From positions 1-64,000 of the forward strand of contig JAUJYZ010000775.1 in the NCBI GenBank assembly GCA_033675265.1: a stretch of 64,000 bases of DNA. Direction: 5' to 3'. Positions 26,591 through 38,406 of this stretch are shown in pieces. Position 1 is the first letter of the stretch; every line of letters begins with the position of its first letter. Source of the stretch: Actinostola sp. cb2023. Lineage: Eukaryota; Cnidaria; Anthozoa; Actiniaria; Actinostolidae. The translations under genes and the position numbers were made by a program. A model generated the notes under the pieces. The model saw nothing but the letters and a program-made list of their open reading frames with translations. It did not search any database and was not told the origin of the DNA.

Positions 26591-26965
26591 AATGAGGGTT
26601 TATCACATAATTTCAAAACTTATAGGAGACATAGGACAAAAAAAATATTTTCATAGCTGGAAAGAGCTCGATGAAATGAGTGAAAATGTGAAAAAATGGA
26701 AAAGATCGCTTCATAAATTACGAAGATATGAATTTTCAAAAATCGAAATTTTGTATGAAAACCTTAGTTGGAGGCAAGAGTTGCCTACATTAACTTTCCA
26801 AAGGTTTTCATACAAAATTTCGATTTTTGAAAATTCATATCTTCGCAATTTGTGAACCAATCTTTTCGAAACTTCACATTTTTACTAATTTCAACGAGCT
26901 CTTTCCAGCTATGATAATCATATTTTTGTCCTATGAGTTTTGAAATTACATGATAAACCCTCATT
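26591..26965. mobile_element. Foldback MITE, family C, complete copy
   Basis: 375 bp, almost a full palindrome, with ends AATGAGGGTTTATCA and TGATAAACCCTCATT. The plus-strand ORF inside is one arm. A second complete copy is at 44699. Confidence 0.85.
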
Positions 26966-27529
26966 GCGTTGTGAACAACTTTTGTATAACAGAAAGCAGG
27001 AAAGAGGGAAAAGGATCATAAAAGATCGCGATAATATAAATACATGTATGTCACGAACGATTTCAAGTCATGATTTCCATATACATGGGTGTTCAACCAC
27101 GTCGAAATATAAACAACCTGTAGCTTTTTGTGTAAAACCAACCAGATATTTCAAATAAACCCGACGCATTGCTGTCTAATGATTATAAATATTTGTGAAA
27201 ACCTCGATTGTAATCATCTAAATAAGTAGTGATTTGAAGCCGACTATATTAGATATATATACCGTGAATGTCTGCACATTATACGGCGTACGTTTGTCTA
27301 TTCAGACTCAACATTCACAAACCTATTCGTAACGTGGTATTTGCAACAAAACTCGATCAAATAATTGACCACCAAACGTCTACTAAAGTATATAAAGCAA
27401 TACCAAGAACGACTGCACTAACATACCTCTTTGCTTGCTCGAATTGTGAGAGGTAACAACCGACTTGTAGCTTCCTGCTTGTTAATTTGGTTCGCTTTGG
27501 GATGGTGCGGGTATTTCACCTGTCGTCAT

Positions 27530-27619
27530 GTCTCCCTTAGCAACGTGTGACGTCGATGGTCTCACTTCACAGAACAACTTCAACAGTTTCTTTTTGACGT
27601 TTGTTTTGATTTTGATTGG
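27530..27619. promoter_or_regulatory. X-box/CRE/CCAAT-like module, copy C
   Basis: GTCTCCCTTAGCAAC (27530-27544), TGACGTCG (27548-27555) and ATTGG (27615-27619). The plus-strand leader ORF begins 27 bases after the ATTGG, so the module could drive that strand, the orphan RING unit on the other strand, or both. Confidence 0.5.
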
Positions 27620-27645
27620 ACTTTTTAGTACAGTTGCGGTTCGAA

Positions 27646-27906
27646 ATGTCAACGTTTTTAAGCTGGAGTGATCTAAGCCTTGCAATAAATGGAGAACACA
27701 ATAACAACTCTATTTTCTCCTCGGACTTTCTCGAATATATTTTCAACGAACTTGGAAATATTTCTCATGTAGCTGCTTATGTCCCGTGCAAGCAACATAG
27801 AATTGTTTTTGTGGCTACTGTCTCTATGGAGACGTTGCCACTATGCCATCGAGTGTGTAAGTCCGTAAGTAAATATGTAAGTAATTCGGATAGCGTTCGG
27901 AACTAG
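27646..27906 (+). CDS. Short plus-strand leader ORF, unknown
   Basis: Begins ATG TCA ACG and encodes about 86 residues (MSTFLSWSDLSLAINGEH...). The first ~55 codons are conserved in related copies at 39343, 45734 and 50905. Past that point this copy alone continues into unit-specific sequence and contains GTGTAAGT, a possible splice donor. No domain is recognised. It may be a first exon of a gene that is lost or lies elsewhere, or simply transcribed flank. An in-frame ATG 30 bases upstream exists but precedes the conserved start. Confidence 0.3.
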   Translation: MSTFLSWSDLSLAINGEHNNNSIFSSDFLEYIFNELGNISHVAAYVPCKQHRIVFVATVSMETLPLCHRVCKSVSKYVSNSDSVRN

Positions 27907-28093
27907 CCAGGTGATCGAAAATCAGCCACGATGGCGCGACGGATGTACCCGATGGCTTATTCGTCTGGTTGTCGACATTTTATCGATTTGGAATCGTTCT
28001 TCTCGTCTGATTGTCGACATTTTATCGATTCCAAAACGTAGAAAATACGTCGTTCCATGTGCTTTTAAAACGCTTCACGCTTTTCTAAGAAGG
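27907..28093. other. Unit-specific sequence with a short direct repeat
   Basis: Not found in other units. It holds a direct repeat (GTTGTCGACATTTTATCGAT and a near copy) and a short open frame (about 61 codons) running into AAG/GTAAGT, which could be an exon end; the GTAAGT is made by the element that follows. No homology recognised. Confidence 0.35.
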
Positions 28094-28095
28094 TA

Positions 28096-28704
28096 AGTTT
28101 ACACTCTATTCTATGCTATTTTGCACCAGAAACAAGGCACATCTCTCGTACATGCAAAGTGTCAAGTGTTTCAGTGTTCATATAAAAGATGTTGTCAAGG
28201 TTTTCAGTGACGATTTGTTGAGATCATTTTCCAGCCCCGAATATCGATTGTGTTTGTTTGTCCTTTTATAATAGCTCCATCAGTCCATGACGATCGACTA
28301 GTTTGTGTAGTCCAGCACCTCCAATGGCTTCATGTAAACTGCCTGGCTCAAGTAATTCTCTTCGAGATCGAGGAACAAAATCTTTATACGAGACCGGCAA
28401 ACAAACACGGCTCTCGTTACTCTTTGTCCCAAAACTCGCTAAAAGCCGTTCTAATCGCTAAATAAATCACAAACAGGACTCAAGTAGATATTCATCTTTA
28501 TATTGACAGCAGTTTTAGAAATTCTAGATATCAAAAGGACAGGATTCTATAGTGAATTTACGGCCACAAATAAGACACAGGAAGCCCAATACATAAACAG
28601 AGGGTGGTGAGCCTGTGAAATATCTTTACACACGAGAGATGTGTCTGGTTTCTGGTGCAAAATAGCATAAAATCATAGTACATGTATATATTAGAGTGTA
28701 AACT
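28096..28704. mobile_element. Inverted-repeat element with TA flanks
   Basis: Ends AGTTTACACTCTA and TAGAGTGTAAACT are flanked by TA, and the inverted similarity extends inward about 50 bp (GCTATTTTGCACCAG / CTGGTGCAAAATAGC). About 609 bp, with no transposase. From 28705 to about 29000 the sequence is AT-rich with nothing recognised. Confidence 0.8.
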
Positions 28705-29004
28705 TATCTATTTATTTGTACACCGTCACAATTGTCTTCATTTTTCAATTAAACTTTATGTTTAAATTTTCATACAAAAAAAATATTTCTGATTTAAACT
28801 TAGCATTATATGGAACCAAAGAACAAGTTCCGGCAGATAGTTCAAACATACTAGTCAACATACAACATACTAATCAATCCAACTACACATTGCTTTTACA
28901 TTTCAAGACTGCAGTACCTACATGTAGTTTATATAGACTACCTTTTTTTGTTTATTTACAGTAGCCACATGCAGTCCTCGACTGCCTATTTTTCAATCAT
29001 GCAA

Positions 29005-31076
29005 CGAAACAAATAAACAACAGCAGTAGCAGTAGTATGCACTGAATACTTTAATGTTGTACTAAACAAGTAAACAACAGTAGTAGCAGTAGTATGCACT
29101 GAATACTTTAATGTTGTACTAAACAAGTACACAACAGTAGTAGCAGTAGTATGTACTAAAAATACTTTAATGTTGTACTAAACAAGTAAACAACAGTAGT
29201 AGCAGTAGTATGCACTGAATACTTTAATGTTGTACTAAACAAATAAACAACAGTAGTAGCAGTAGTATGCACTGAATACTTTAATGTTGTACTAAACAAG
29301 TAAACAACAACAGTAGCAGTAGTATGCACTGAATACTTTAATGTTGTACTAAACAAATAAACAACAGTAGTAGCAGAAGTATGCACTGAATACTTTAATG
29401 TTGTACTAAACAAATAAACAACAGTAGTAGCAGAAGTATGCACTGAATACTTTAATGTTGTACTAAACAAGTAAACAACAGCAGTAGCAGTAGTATGTAC
29501 TGAATACCTTAATGTTGTACTAAACAAGTAAACAACAGCAGTAGCAGTAGTATACACTGAATACTTTAATGTTGTACTAAACAAGTAAACAACAACAGTA
29601 GCAGTAGTATGCACTGAATACTTTAATGTTGTACTAAACAAGTAAACAACAAACAGTAGCAGTAGTATGCACTGGATACTTTAATGTTGTACTAAACAAG
29701 TAAACAACAGTAGTAGCAGTAGTATGCACTGAATACTTTAATGTTGTACTAAACAAGTAAACAACAGTAGTAGCAGTAGTATGCACTGAATACTTTAATG
29801 TTGTACTAAACAAGTAAACAACAGCAGTAGCAGTAGTATGCACTGAATACTTTAATGTTGTACTAAACAAGTAAACAACAGTAGTAGCAGTAGTATGCAC
29901 TGAATACTTTAATGTTGTACTAAACAAGTAAACAACAGTAGCAGTAGTATGCACTGAATACTTTAATGTTGTACTAAACAAATAAACAACAGTATAGTAG
30001 CAGTAGTATGTACTGAATACTTTAATGTTGTACTAAACAAGTAAACAACAGTAGTAGCAGTAGTATACACTGAATACTTTAATGTTGTACTAAACAAATA
30101 AACAACAGTAGTAGCAGTAGTATGCACTGAATACTTTAATGTTGTACTAAACAAATAAACAACAGTAGTAGCAGTAGTATGCACTGAATACTTTAATGTT
30201 GTACTAAACAAATAAACAACAACAGTAGCAGTAGTATGCACTGAATACTTTAATGTTGTACTAAACAAGTAAACAACAGTAGTAGCAGTAGTATACACTG
30301 AATACTTTAATGTTGTACTAAACAAGTAAACAACAGTAGTAGCAGTAGTATACACTGAATACTTTAATGTTGTACTAAACAAATAAACAACAGTAGTAGC
30401 AGTAGTATGCACTGAATACTTTAATGTTGTACTAAACAAGTAAACAACAGTAGTAGCAGTAGTATACACTGAATACTTTAATGTTGTACTAAACAAGTAA
30501 ACAACAGTAGTAGCAGTAGTATGCACTAAATACTTTAATGTTGTACTAAACAAGTAAACAACAGTAGTAGCAGTAGTATGCACTGAATACTTTAATGTTG
30601 TACTAAACAAGTAAACAACAGTAGTAGCAGTAGTATACACTGAATACTTTAATGTTGTACTAAACAAATAAACAACAGTAGTAGCAGTAGTATGCACTGA
30701 ATACTTTAATGTTGTACTAAACAAGTAAACAACAGTAGTAGCAGTAGTATGCACTGAATACTTTAATGTTGTACTAAACAAGTAAACAACAGTAGTAGCA
30801 GTAGTATACACTGAATACTTTAATGTTGTACTAAACAAATAAACAACAGTAGTAGCAGTAGTATGCACTGAATACTTTAATGTTGTACTAAACAAGTAAA
30901 CAACAGCAGTAGCAGTAGTATGCACTGAATATTTTAATGTTGTACTAAACAAATAAACAACAGTAGTAGCAGTAGTATGCACTGAATACTTTAATGTTGT
31001 ACTAAACAAGTAAACAACAGTAGTAGCAGTAGTATGCACTGAATACTTTAATGTTGTACTAAACAAGTAAACAAAC
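29005..31076. repeat. 57 bp satellite array (about 36 copies)
   Basis: Same unit and orientation as the left-edge array and very regular, so minus-strand open frames run up to 373 codons. It is preceded by TTTTTCAATCATGCAACGAA, as in the unit 1 leader, and followed by the common flank and MITE A. Confidence 0.95.
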
Positions 31077-31135
31077 AGATACACAATATAATATACATGG
31101 ATATATTGTTAATTAAGCTGGTACAATTTCATATA

Positions 31136-31236
31136 CAGTCGAACCTCCCGTAAGCGACCACCCAAAATGTCAAACTTTGTGGTCGCTTACGAGAGGTGGT
31201 CGCTTACGAGAGTGGTCGCAACGGGAGGTTAAACTG
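31136..31236. mobile_element. MITE family A, copy 3, internally deleted
   Basis: 101 bp, both ends and TA flanks present, lacking the central ~70 bp found in other copies. Confidence 0.85.
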
Positions 31237-31238
31237 TA

Positions 31239-31649
31239 TTACTCTCTATAATCCTATAATTCTACTGTTTCCTGCATTACCTGCAGATATAGAACTGCGA
31301 AGAAGAAATTATACTAGTGCTAATATACACTTGTCATAGAACGTGGAGCCACTCGATTACAATGTTCTTATTTTATAGTAAGTAAATCAATCGTTACTTT
31401 AGTTTAGAGCTATGTTAAATCAGTACTTGTTGAAATAAGATTAATACGAGTACAGACAATGGAAAAGTATAAGCGCTATTTTAACATAAACTGGCAAATA
31501 ATAACATTTCTAAAAATTGTAATTTTCATTTGACGAATATGTCAGCATCATTGTCTGTACTCTTATTGATCATGGCTGACGTGCGAGAAATTTAACAAAT
31601 GTGTAAAATATAGTAATCTAAAACAATGTAGCAGCGCATGCGCAGTGCA
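31239..31649. other. Conserved 3' flank of TRIM copy 3
   Basis: A diverged copy of the flank seen in units 1 and 2, shortened near the end. No gene recognised. Confidence 0.55.
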
Positions 31650-33025
31650 TCAAGGGAATTGAATTCCCTTTAAATGCGGTGAACGGCGTTTGGGTGGTGG
31701 TGGTGTTTTGATACATACTTGAATAGGACTTCCCCTAATATGGTGTCCATCAACTTTTACATCAACAGCTTTTAAAATATGCCATTTGGATAGATTACAA
31801 TTTGCAGGATTGTGCGCCTGATCATCATAATTTTGTATCCATAATCCATTTTCTAGTTGAGTCAACACTGTATTCATGCCAAACACCCGGGGGTTAATGT
31901 AGATCCTCTTTTCTTCGATATTCACTGGTCTACTCAACCGATTCTTGATGCACACATTAATGACATCACGACCAAACTTATCGTTCAACCATTTCACCTC
32001 GCACTGTCCAGGATCGATAACAGCACTCCCATCAATGACTTTAGCAAACTTTAAAATACCATCACTTAATTAGCATTTCTTTATCGACTTGTAATACTTG
32101 GTGATCTTCGTCTTTGACTTCTCCGTCGAAGGGTTTTGCTGACAGTTGGGACAAACGCGACAGGATTTGCTTGGATATTGACATGACCTCACTGTTGCTA
32201 CCTTTGCTTAATACGTTTTCTGTGAATTCAATGGCGCTTTTCAAACCCGTCATATGCATAACAAGACCATCTTCTTGCGCTGTGAGGTTCTTCATCTTTG
32301 TTGCTAAAATGACTCTTGATTCTTGTTTTAGTTTGATGCGTTTTTCTTCAAGAGCTTGAATATGTTGATTGATGACATCATCGATATATTTCTGTATGTC
32401 CACCGAATTCTTCTTCACTAGTTGTTGCATTGCTTTAACTGATTTCAAACCTGCTTCGATCTTCTCCTTCGTTGCGCTGGCCATCTTGATTTCTTTTGTA
32501 AGTTGTTCTTTATGTTCTTTAGTGATGTCCACGATGAAGCAGACGTCGTGGTCTTTGTGGTCAATGATGGTGCAGTCGCGGCATATCAGCTCTTCGCATG
32601 TCTTACAGAACAGTTTCTGTACTTCTCCTTTGTGTTTTTTACAAACCATTAGTTTATCGATGATTGGTATACCTGTCCTCTTGATGTCTTCCAGTGTCAT
32701 CAGTTGGTGATCTTTCAGTGTTACCATGCGCTGATGTGCTGCCATGCATGCGTTGCACATGAACTTTCCACAATCAAAACATTTTGCTTGTGCTGCTTCT
32801 TTGCTGTCACAGTTGTTGCACATCAGCTCAGGTTCCTGTTTCTTCTCAGCATTGAGCAATTCAAGATGTGAAATGATTCTATTGACCCAGATATTAACTC
32901 TGAGCGAGGCAACGTCATCAATCTACAAAGCAAATACAAAGGTAATTCAAAATTGAAAATCAAATGTTTGATTAATAAATATTTTACCACAATTAGTCAA
33001 TTTCTCGCTCTCTCATTGGTCGATC

Positions 33026-33763
33026 AACCGTGGTCTATCAGAGTACATACCACGGTAGGACGTCATCAATCGCTCGTGTGATGCAAACATTTTAATGTTG
33101 TTACAGCGCTTCGATCTCGACAGTTTGTTCTTTCATTCAAGTAAAAACTAGATCTATCGATGCTATTCACGGGAAAAAACTGAGTTGATTTGTTTACTTT
33201 TGGACACTCTGATGGTATAAATCCATGACTTGAGAAAATCCACAGACCATGAATACTCCGCTGAAGTGCTGTTTTCTAACGTTATTTCATATTTTTCAAG
33301 CATTTTCCAGATTTTAGAGTATTTTTCGTCTTTGTTGACTGTCAAAAAGGCATCTTTCAGATTTCACACAATGACCAGGCACATGGTGAAGCTTTCCCCA
33401 CTGATAAGTAATTCTCTAAGAGTTTCTTTCAAACTTGAAAACTTTGATTTTGAACTGATTTTGGCTGATCCCCGAGCCAAGGCTGTTTGCCAATAAAATT
33501 AACAACTGATTTGACAAGCTTGCAAGTAGCATTCAAATGGTTGCTTGTCAAAATCTAACCAATCAGAACGGCAAGATGTTTGTTTTACAAATTCCATCAA
33601 CCAATGAAAAAGCGAGAAAATTATATACCATGATTGCGCGATCTGCAATATGTTTTTGAGCAAAAGTTCGTAGGTATTAACTTGTGCGATGTATTTTGTT
33701 TGTGTGGTAAAAAAATAAATAACCGATAGTTTGTCGTGGTATGTCCTCTGATAGACCACGGTT
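33026..33763. mobile_element. Inverted-repeat element in intron of TRIM copy 3
   Basis: A 29 bp repeat starting AACCGTGGTCTATCAGAG is present at 33026-33054 and inverted at 33735-33763, with one mismatch. By comparison with paralogous introns, the inserted DNA extends further, about 32985-33810, so these repeats may be subterminal. No transposase ORF is visible. Confidence 0.7.
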
Positions 33764-33952
33764 TGCGCCATCTCATCGTCAAAATTGTTCAGTGGAATCA
33801 CTCGGCGTAAACCTTGATATTCGACAAATGTTCGGGAGCGTCTCTGTCCTAATATAATCACGGTAATCAGCCAATCAGAACGCGTGTAATATCGCAAATA
33901 TTTGATATATATGATCACATGTTCGTTCTGAATATTACCGGGGGAATGTTTG

Positions 33953-34528
33953 TGTTACACAACAGAATCACTGATTTAACCTGATACTATTAATTGCTTT
34001 ATATTCTCAAACACTTCTAGTTAAGCTAAGTCAATACCATTAAGACTTTAGTTCATTATCTCTAGAACCAGATTGTATTCCAGATCATGCAATTTCTTAT
34101 AATCTTATCATTTAGTGTCCTCCTATTTTGGCATAGACCACACATAATTATCTACCACACCCCAAGACACTATACTTCGTCAGAACTTCTTATTCCTATT
34201 TTCCATTTACAATATTTAGACACAATCAGATAACTTATAATTTTCACTATTCAACAGTATAACTTTGTTGTAATATCTTATAAGTTAACTACCTAGAATC
34301 TTTAGATTACTTGTACGACTTAGCTGCGTATTTGATAATTGTAATCTAGAAGCACATAGTATATAGCCAATCACAAACCTAGATTAAATTGACATTGATA
34401 TAATGATAGACAGCTAGTGCGCCACTATAAAGGTGACCGCACCACAACTTGTAATTAGTCCTAGCCAGCCAGAGCTTCAGTGATTAAACCAACGATCCTA
34501 CCACCTCTGCCTAGAGCCTCCCTTAACA
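33953..34528. mobile_element. Solo LTR (576 bp)
   Basis: Begins TGTTAC and ends TTAACA, as retroviral-type LTRs do, and is flanked by TTTG on both sides (33949-33952, 34529-34532). Paralogous introns show the uninterrupted site (GCTTGTGCGGC). Near the right end is a TATA-like CTATAAAG (about 34420), and the last 100 bp would be R-U5. No internal retrotransposon region remains. A 4 bp duplication fits a Ty3/gypsy-type element, but the family is not proven. Confidence 0.8.
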
Positions 34529-35257
34529 TTTGTGCGGCTACAAAAGGTTGTTTAAAGCAAACCTCAGTACGATTACTGTTACTGGTTGAAACAGCTGACT
34601 AAAAGTCCATCAATCTCTTTATCTGGCCCCTAATGGTGGTCACCGCCATTTACTATCACAAATTCCTCACAAACCGAAAATAACGTCAACTGAAGCCAGC
34701 CAATACAGTTACTATACCTTTACAATTTCTCGGCATTCAGGACATTTGATGCAATCCCTTCTGCCTTCTTTAGTAGCCAACATATCCTCCAGACAGCGTC
34801 TACAATAAGTGTGTAGACATGTGAGAATCCGTGGATCTTGATATTGCTCTAGACATATAGAACACTTGACCTGATCCTCGAGACCTTGGGATAACTTTGC
34901 TGCCATTTCTATTGGATCTGGATATGTGAAATATCAAATAGAAATATTCACCCATCAATATACACCACCACTTAGAAGAGATAAGAGGTACGACGCTTTG
35001 CGTTGCACATAGAGATCGAATAGCTGATGTTAACTCATACACGATTAGAACTAATATAGATTCAAGGCTCATCTCTATCAAGGTTCATATGTTCTCATTT
35101 TGATTGCAAATCTTTCCCGATATGTGTGAATACAACTAATATTTATCTATTTCTTCCTTTCAGCATTGAGTAACCTGAGAACTGACAGGTTAAGCTTTGA
35201 GAATCAAAAGTATATTTGTTTTTGCACAACTGAGGTCAAATACTGAGTTTTTACTCG

Positions 35258-35400
35258 GACACTTCCAGAGGAAGTCCGAGTTATAAAATGGGCCTTCTTT
35301 TTATTTTTGGTAGGCCAAATAATGAAAAAAGAATGCGAAGTATTTGATCGTATCGGTACACAAAATGCGAAGTATGTGACTGTATCGAGTTTCAAGATAT
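35258..35400. mobile_element. Fragment of a hairpin-ended element (family E) at a deletion junction
   Basis: Starts with a hairpin ACTCGGACACTTCC / GGAAGTCCGAGT followed by TATAAAATGG, matching the inverted end at 40880-40919. At about 35400 it joins directly to the post-satellite flank, so this unit lacks its promoter module, leader and satellite. Confidence 0.55.
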
Positions 35401-35475
35401 AAACAAGTAAACGAACAGATACACAATATAATATACATGGATATATTTTGAATTACGCTGGTACAATTTCATATA

Positions 35476-35662
35476 CAGTCGAACCTCCCGTAAGCGACCA
35501 CCCAAAATGTCAAACTTTGTGGTCGCTTACGAGAGGTGGTCGCATACGAGAGGTTCCAACTATAGTGATTTGACTGGGAACTGAACTTTTGGTGTTTTGA
35601 AAAACTGGTCGCTTAGGAGAGGTGGTCGCTTACGAGAGAGGTCGCAACGGGAGGTTCAACTG
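35476..35662. mobile_element. MITE family A, copy 4
   Basis: 187 bp with TA flanks and the longest internal region of the six copies. Confidence 0.85.
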
Positions 35663-35664
35663 TA

Positions 35665-36207
35665 TTACTCTCTAAAAACCTATAATTCTACTGTTTTCTG
35701 CATTACCTGCAGATATAGCACTGCGAAGAAGAAATTATACTAGTGCTAAATAAATATACACTTGTCATAGAACGTGGAGTCACTCGATTACAATGTCCTT
35801 TTATTGTAAGTAAATCAATCGCTACTTTATGTTTAGAGCTTTATTCATCAGTACTTGTGGCTGTAAGATCAATAAGAATACAGACAATGGAAAAGTATCT
35901 GCATTATTTTATTACAGCAAACAAATTCTAAAATTCTAAAAAGTGGAATCTTCATTTTACGAATATGTCAGCATCATTGTCTGTCCTCTTTCTTATTGAT
36001 CATGGCTGACAGCCAATCAGCGTGCGAGATATTTTACAAATGTGTAAAATATAGTAATCTAAAATAGCGTAATGCATGCACGGTTATTATTTCAGTCCTT
36101 AGGATTTGTATACAAGGGTCGAACAATATGTGATCATGAATAGCCTTCGGGGCATCTCCAAAGATACAATTGTTTTTCAAGGGAATTGAATGTCCCTGTA
36201 AATGCGG
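35665..36207. other. Conserved 3' flank of TRIM copy 4
   Basis: Same flank as in units 1 and 2, moderately diverged. No gene recognised. Confidence 0.55.
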
Positions 36208-38175
36208 TTAACGGCGTTTGGTAGGTAGTGCTGGTGGTGGTGTTTTGATACATACATGAATAGGACTTCCCCTAATATGGTGTCCATCAACTTTGAAATG
36301 AACAGCTTTTAAACTATGCGACCAATTACAAGTTTCAGGATTTGATTTGTGCGTGTAATCATTATTTATTATCCATAATCCATTTCTTAGTTGAATCAAA
36401 GGATTCATGCGAATCAATAAGCTTAAGGAGTCAATGGAGATCCTCTCTTTCTCGATATCCGCTGGTCTACCCAACCGATTCTTGATGTACACAGTAATGA
36501 CATCACGACCAAACTCATTTTTCAACCATTTCACCTCGCACTGTTCAGGATCGATAACAGCTCCCTCAATGACTTTAGCAAACTTTAAAATACCATCACT
36601 TAACATTTCTTTATCGACTCCTAATACTTGGTTAGCTTCGTCATTGAATTCTCCGTCGAACGGTTTTGACGACAGTTGGGACAAACGCGACAGGATTTGC
36701 TTGGATATTGACAGGACCTCACTGTTGCTACCTTTGCTTAACACGTTTTCTGTGAATTCAATGGCGCTTTTTAAACCCGTCATATGCATAGCAAGACCAT
36801 CTTCTTGCACTGTGAGGTTCTTCATCTTTGTCGCTGCAAGGTCTCTTGATTCTTGTTTTAGATTGATACGTTTTTCTTCAAGAGCTTGAATCTGTTGATT
36901 GATGACATCATCAATACCTTTCTGTATGTCCTCCGTATTCTTTTTCACTAGTTGTTGCATTGCCTTAACTGATTTCAAACCTGCTTCAATCTTCTCCTTC
37001 GTTGCGCTGGCCATCTTGATTTCTGATGTAAGTTTTTCTTTATGTTCTTTTGTGATGTCCACGATGAAGCAGACGTCGTGGTCTTTGTGGTCAATGATGG
37101 TGCAATCGCGGCATATCAGCTCTTCGCATGTCTTACAGAACAGTTTCTGCACTTCTCCTTTGTGCTTTTTACAAAACATCAGTTTATCGATGATTGGTAC
37201 ACCTGTCCTCTTCATGTCTTCCAGTGTCATCAGTTGGTGATCCTTCAGTGTTACCATGCGCTGATGTGCTGCCATGCATGCATTGCACATGAACTTTTCA
37301 CAATCAAAACATTTTGCTTTTGCTGCTTCTTTGCTGTCACAGTTGTTGCACATCAGCTCAGGTTGGTCACCCTGTTTCTTCTCAGCCTTGAACAATTCAA
37401 GATGTGAAATGATTCTATTGACCCAAATGTTAACCCTGAGCGAGGCAACGTCCTCAATCTACAAAGCAAATACAAAGAAAATGAAGAATTGGAATTCAAA
37501 TGTTTGATTAATAAATAATAATCCTTGATATTCGATAAATGTTCGGGAGCGTCTCTGTCCTAATATAAACACGGTAACCAGCCAATCAGAACGCGTGTAA
37601 TATCGCAAATATGTTATACATATCATCACATGTTCGTTCTGATTATAACCGGCGATTGCTTGTGCGGCTATAGAAGGTTCCTGTAATTTCTGTTGATGGT
37701 TGAAACATCTGATATATCAAAGTCCATCAATCTCATTATCTGGCCCCAAATGGTGACCACCATGTGCTGTCACAAACTCCTCACAAACTGGAAATGACGT
37801 TTACTGAAGCCAGGCAATAGATTAATCCGCATCTACAAGAACAAGTTTTCCTTGACAAGTCTTCCTTGACAAGTTTTCCTTGACAAGGAAATATTGTCAT
37901 TTTTTTTTATCGTCTACACGAGCAAGTCTTCCTTGTCAAGGAATACTTGTCAAGGAAAATTTGCTCGTGTAAATTCGGCTTTACTGTACCTTTACAGTTT
38001 CTCGGCATTCAGGACATTTTATGGAAACCCTTGCGCCTTCTTTAGCCAACATATTCTCCAGACAGCGTCTACAATAAGTGTGTAGACATGCCAGAATCCG
38101 TGGATCCTGATATTGCTCTAGACATACAGGACACGTGACCTGATCCTCGAGACCTTGGGATAACTTTGCTGCCAT
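36208..38175 (-). CDS. TRIM copy 4: RING/B-box/coiled-coil/filamin protein, intact
   Basis: Exons 38175-37990 and 37458-36208 join in phase to give 478 residues. The RING has all eight zinc ligands (C15, C18, C30, H32, C35, C38, C54, C57). B-box 1 (CNNCDSKEAAKAKCFDC...), B-box 2 and a long coiled coil follow. The filamin repeat (about 345-465) ends VDGHHIRGSPIHV, and the protein stops after a proline-rich tail TPPPALPTKRR, the ancestral end. With copy 1 it is one of two fully open members, and this one keeps the original stop. A likely ubiquitin E3 ligase of the TRIM45-like group; partner unknown. Intron 1 carries a family B MITE beside the donor. Confidence 0.92.
37825..37981. mobile_element. 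MITE family B, in intron 1 of TRIM copy 4
   Basis: 157 bp at exactly the same TA as in copies 2 and 6, with one extra internal CTTCCTTGACAAG repeat. Confidence 0.85.
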
Positions 38176-38221
38176 TTCTATTGGATCTGGTTATGTGAAA
38201 TATCAAATAGAAATATTTACC

Positions 38222-38406
38222 CAATACAATACAATAACTTTTATTTAAACACGATAATATTAAAAGCTAAAGCTTGTGGGGTCGTGTAGAACATAAAATA
38301 TCAATAATAATACATAACATAATAAATACTATATATTTAACTACATTTAACTATGTTAACTATTTGCAATTCCTAAAGAATTATACTAATATTTAAACAA
38401 AGAGTT
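38222..38406 (-). mobile_element. Retroposon 3' fragment (minus strand)
   Basis: Insertion relative to sister units. Its left edge is a TACAA repeat followed by TAACTTTTATTTAAACACG, which on the minus strand reads as a 3' end with AATAAA-like context and a TTGTA tail. It could be the end of a LINE or SINE. No ORF. Confidence 0.45.

Larger units (their letters stand above)
31650..34906 (-). pseudogene. TRIM copy 3: frameshift before filamin, long intron
   Basis: Exon 1 (34906-34718) gives 63 residues with an intact RING (an extra T in LATKEG). Exon 2 starts at 32922; B-boxes and coiled coil are intact. A 4-base insertion near 32070 (CTTAATTAG where copy 2 has CTTAG) shifts the frame, and translation stops at 32062 after about 349 residues. 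The filamin repeat remains open in another frame to 31650, with its ancestral stop lost (KRRSPHLK...). The intron is about 1.8 kb because two elements inserted. Probably a pseudogene or truncated protein. Confidence 0.85.

Noticed and set aside
26592..26855. Conserved 87-residue ORF MRVYHIISKLIG... present three times
   Set aside because: It lies inside the arm of a foldback MITE, and its 3' half is the complement of its 5' half.
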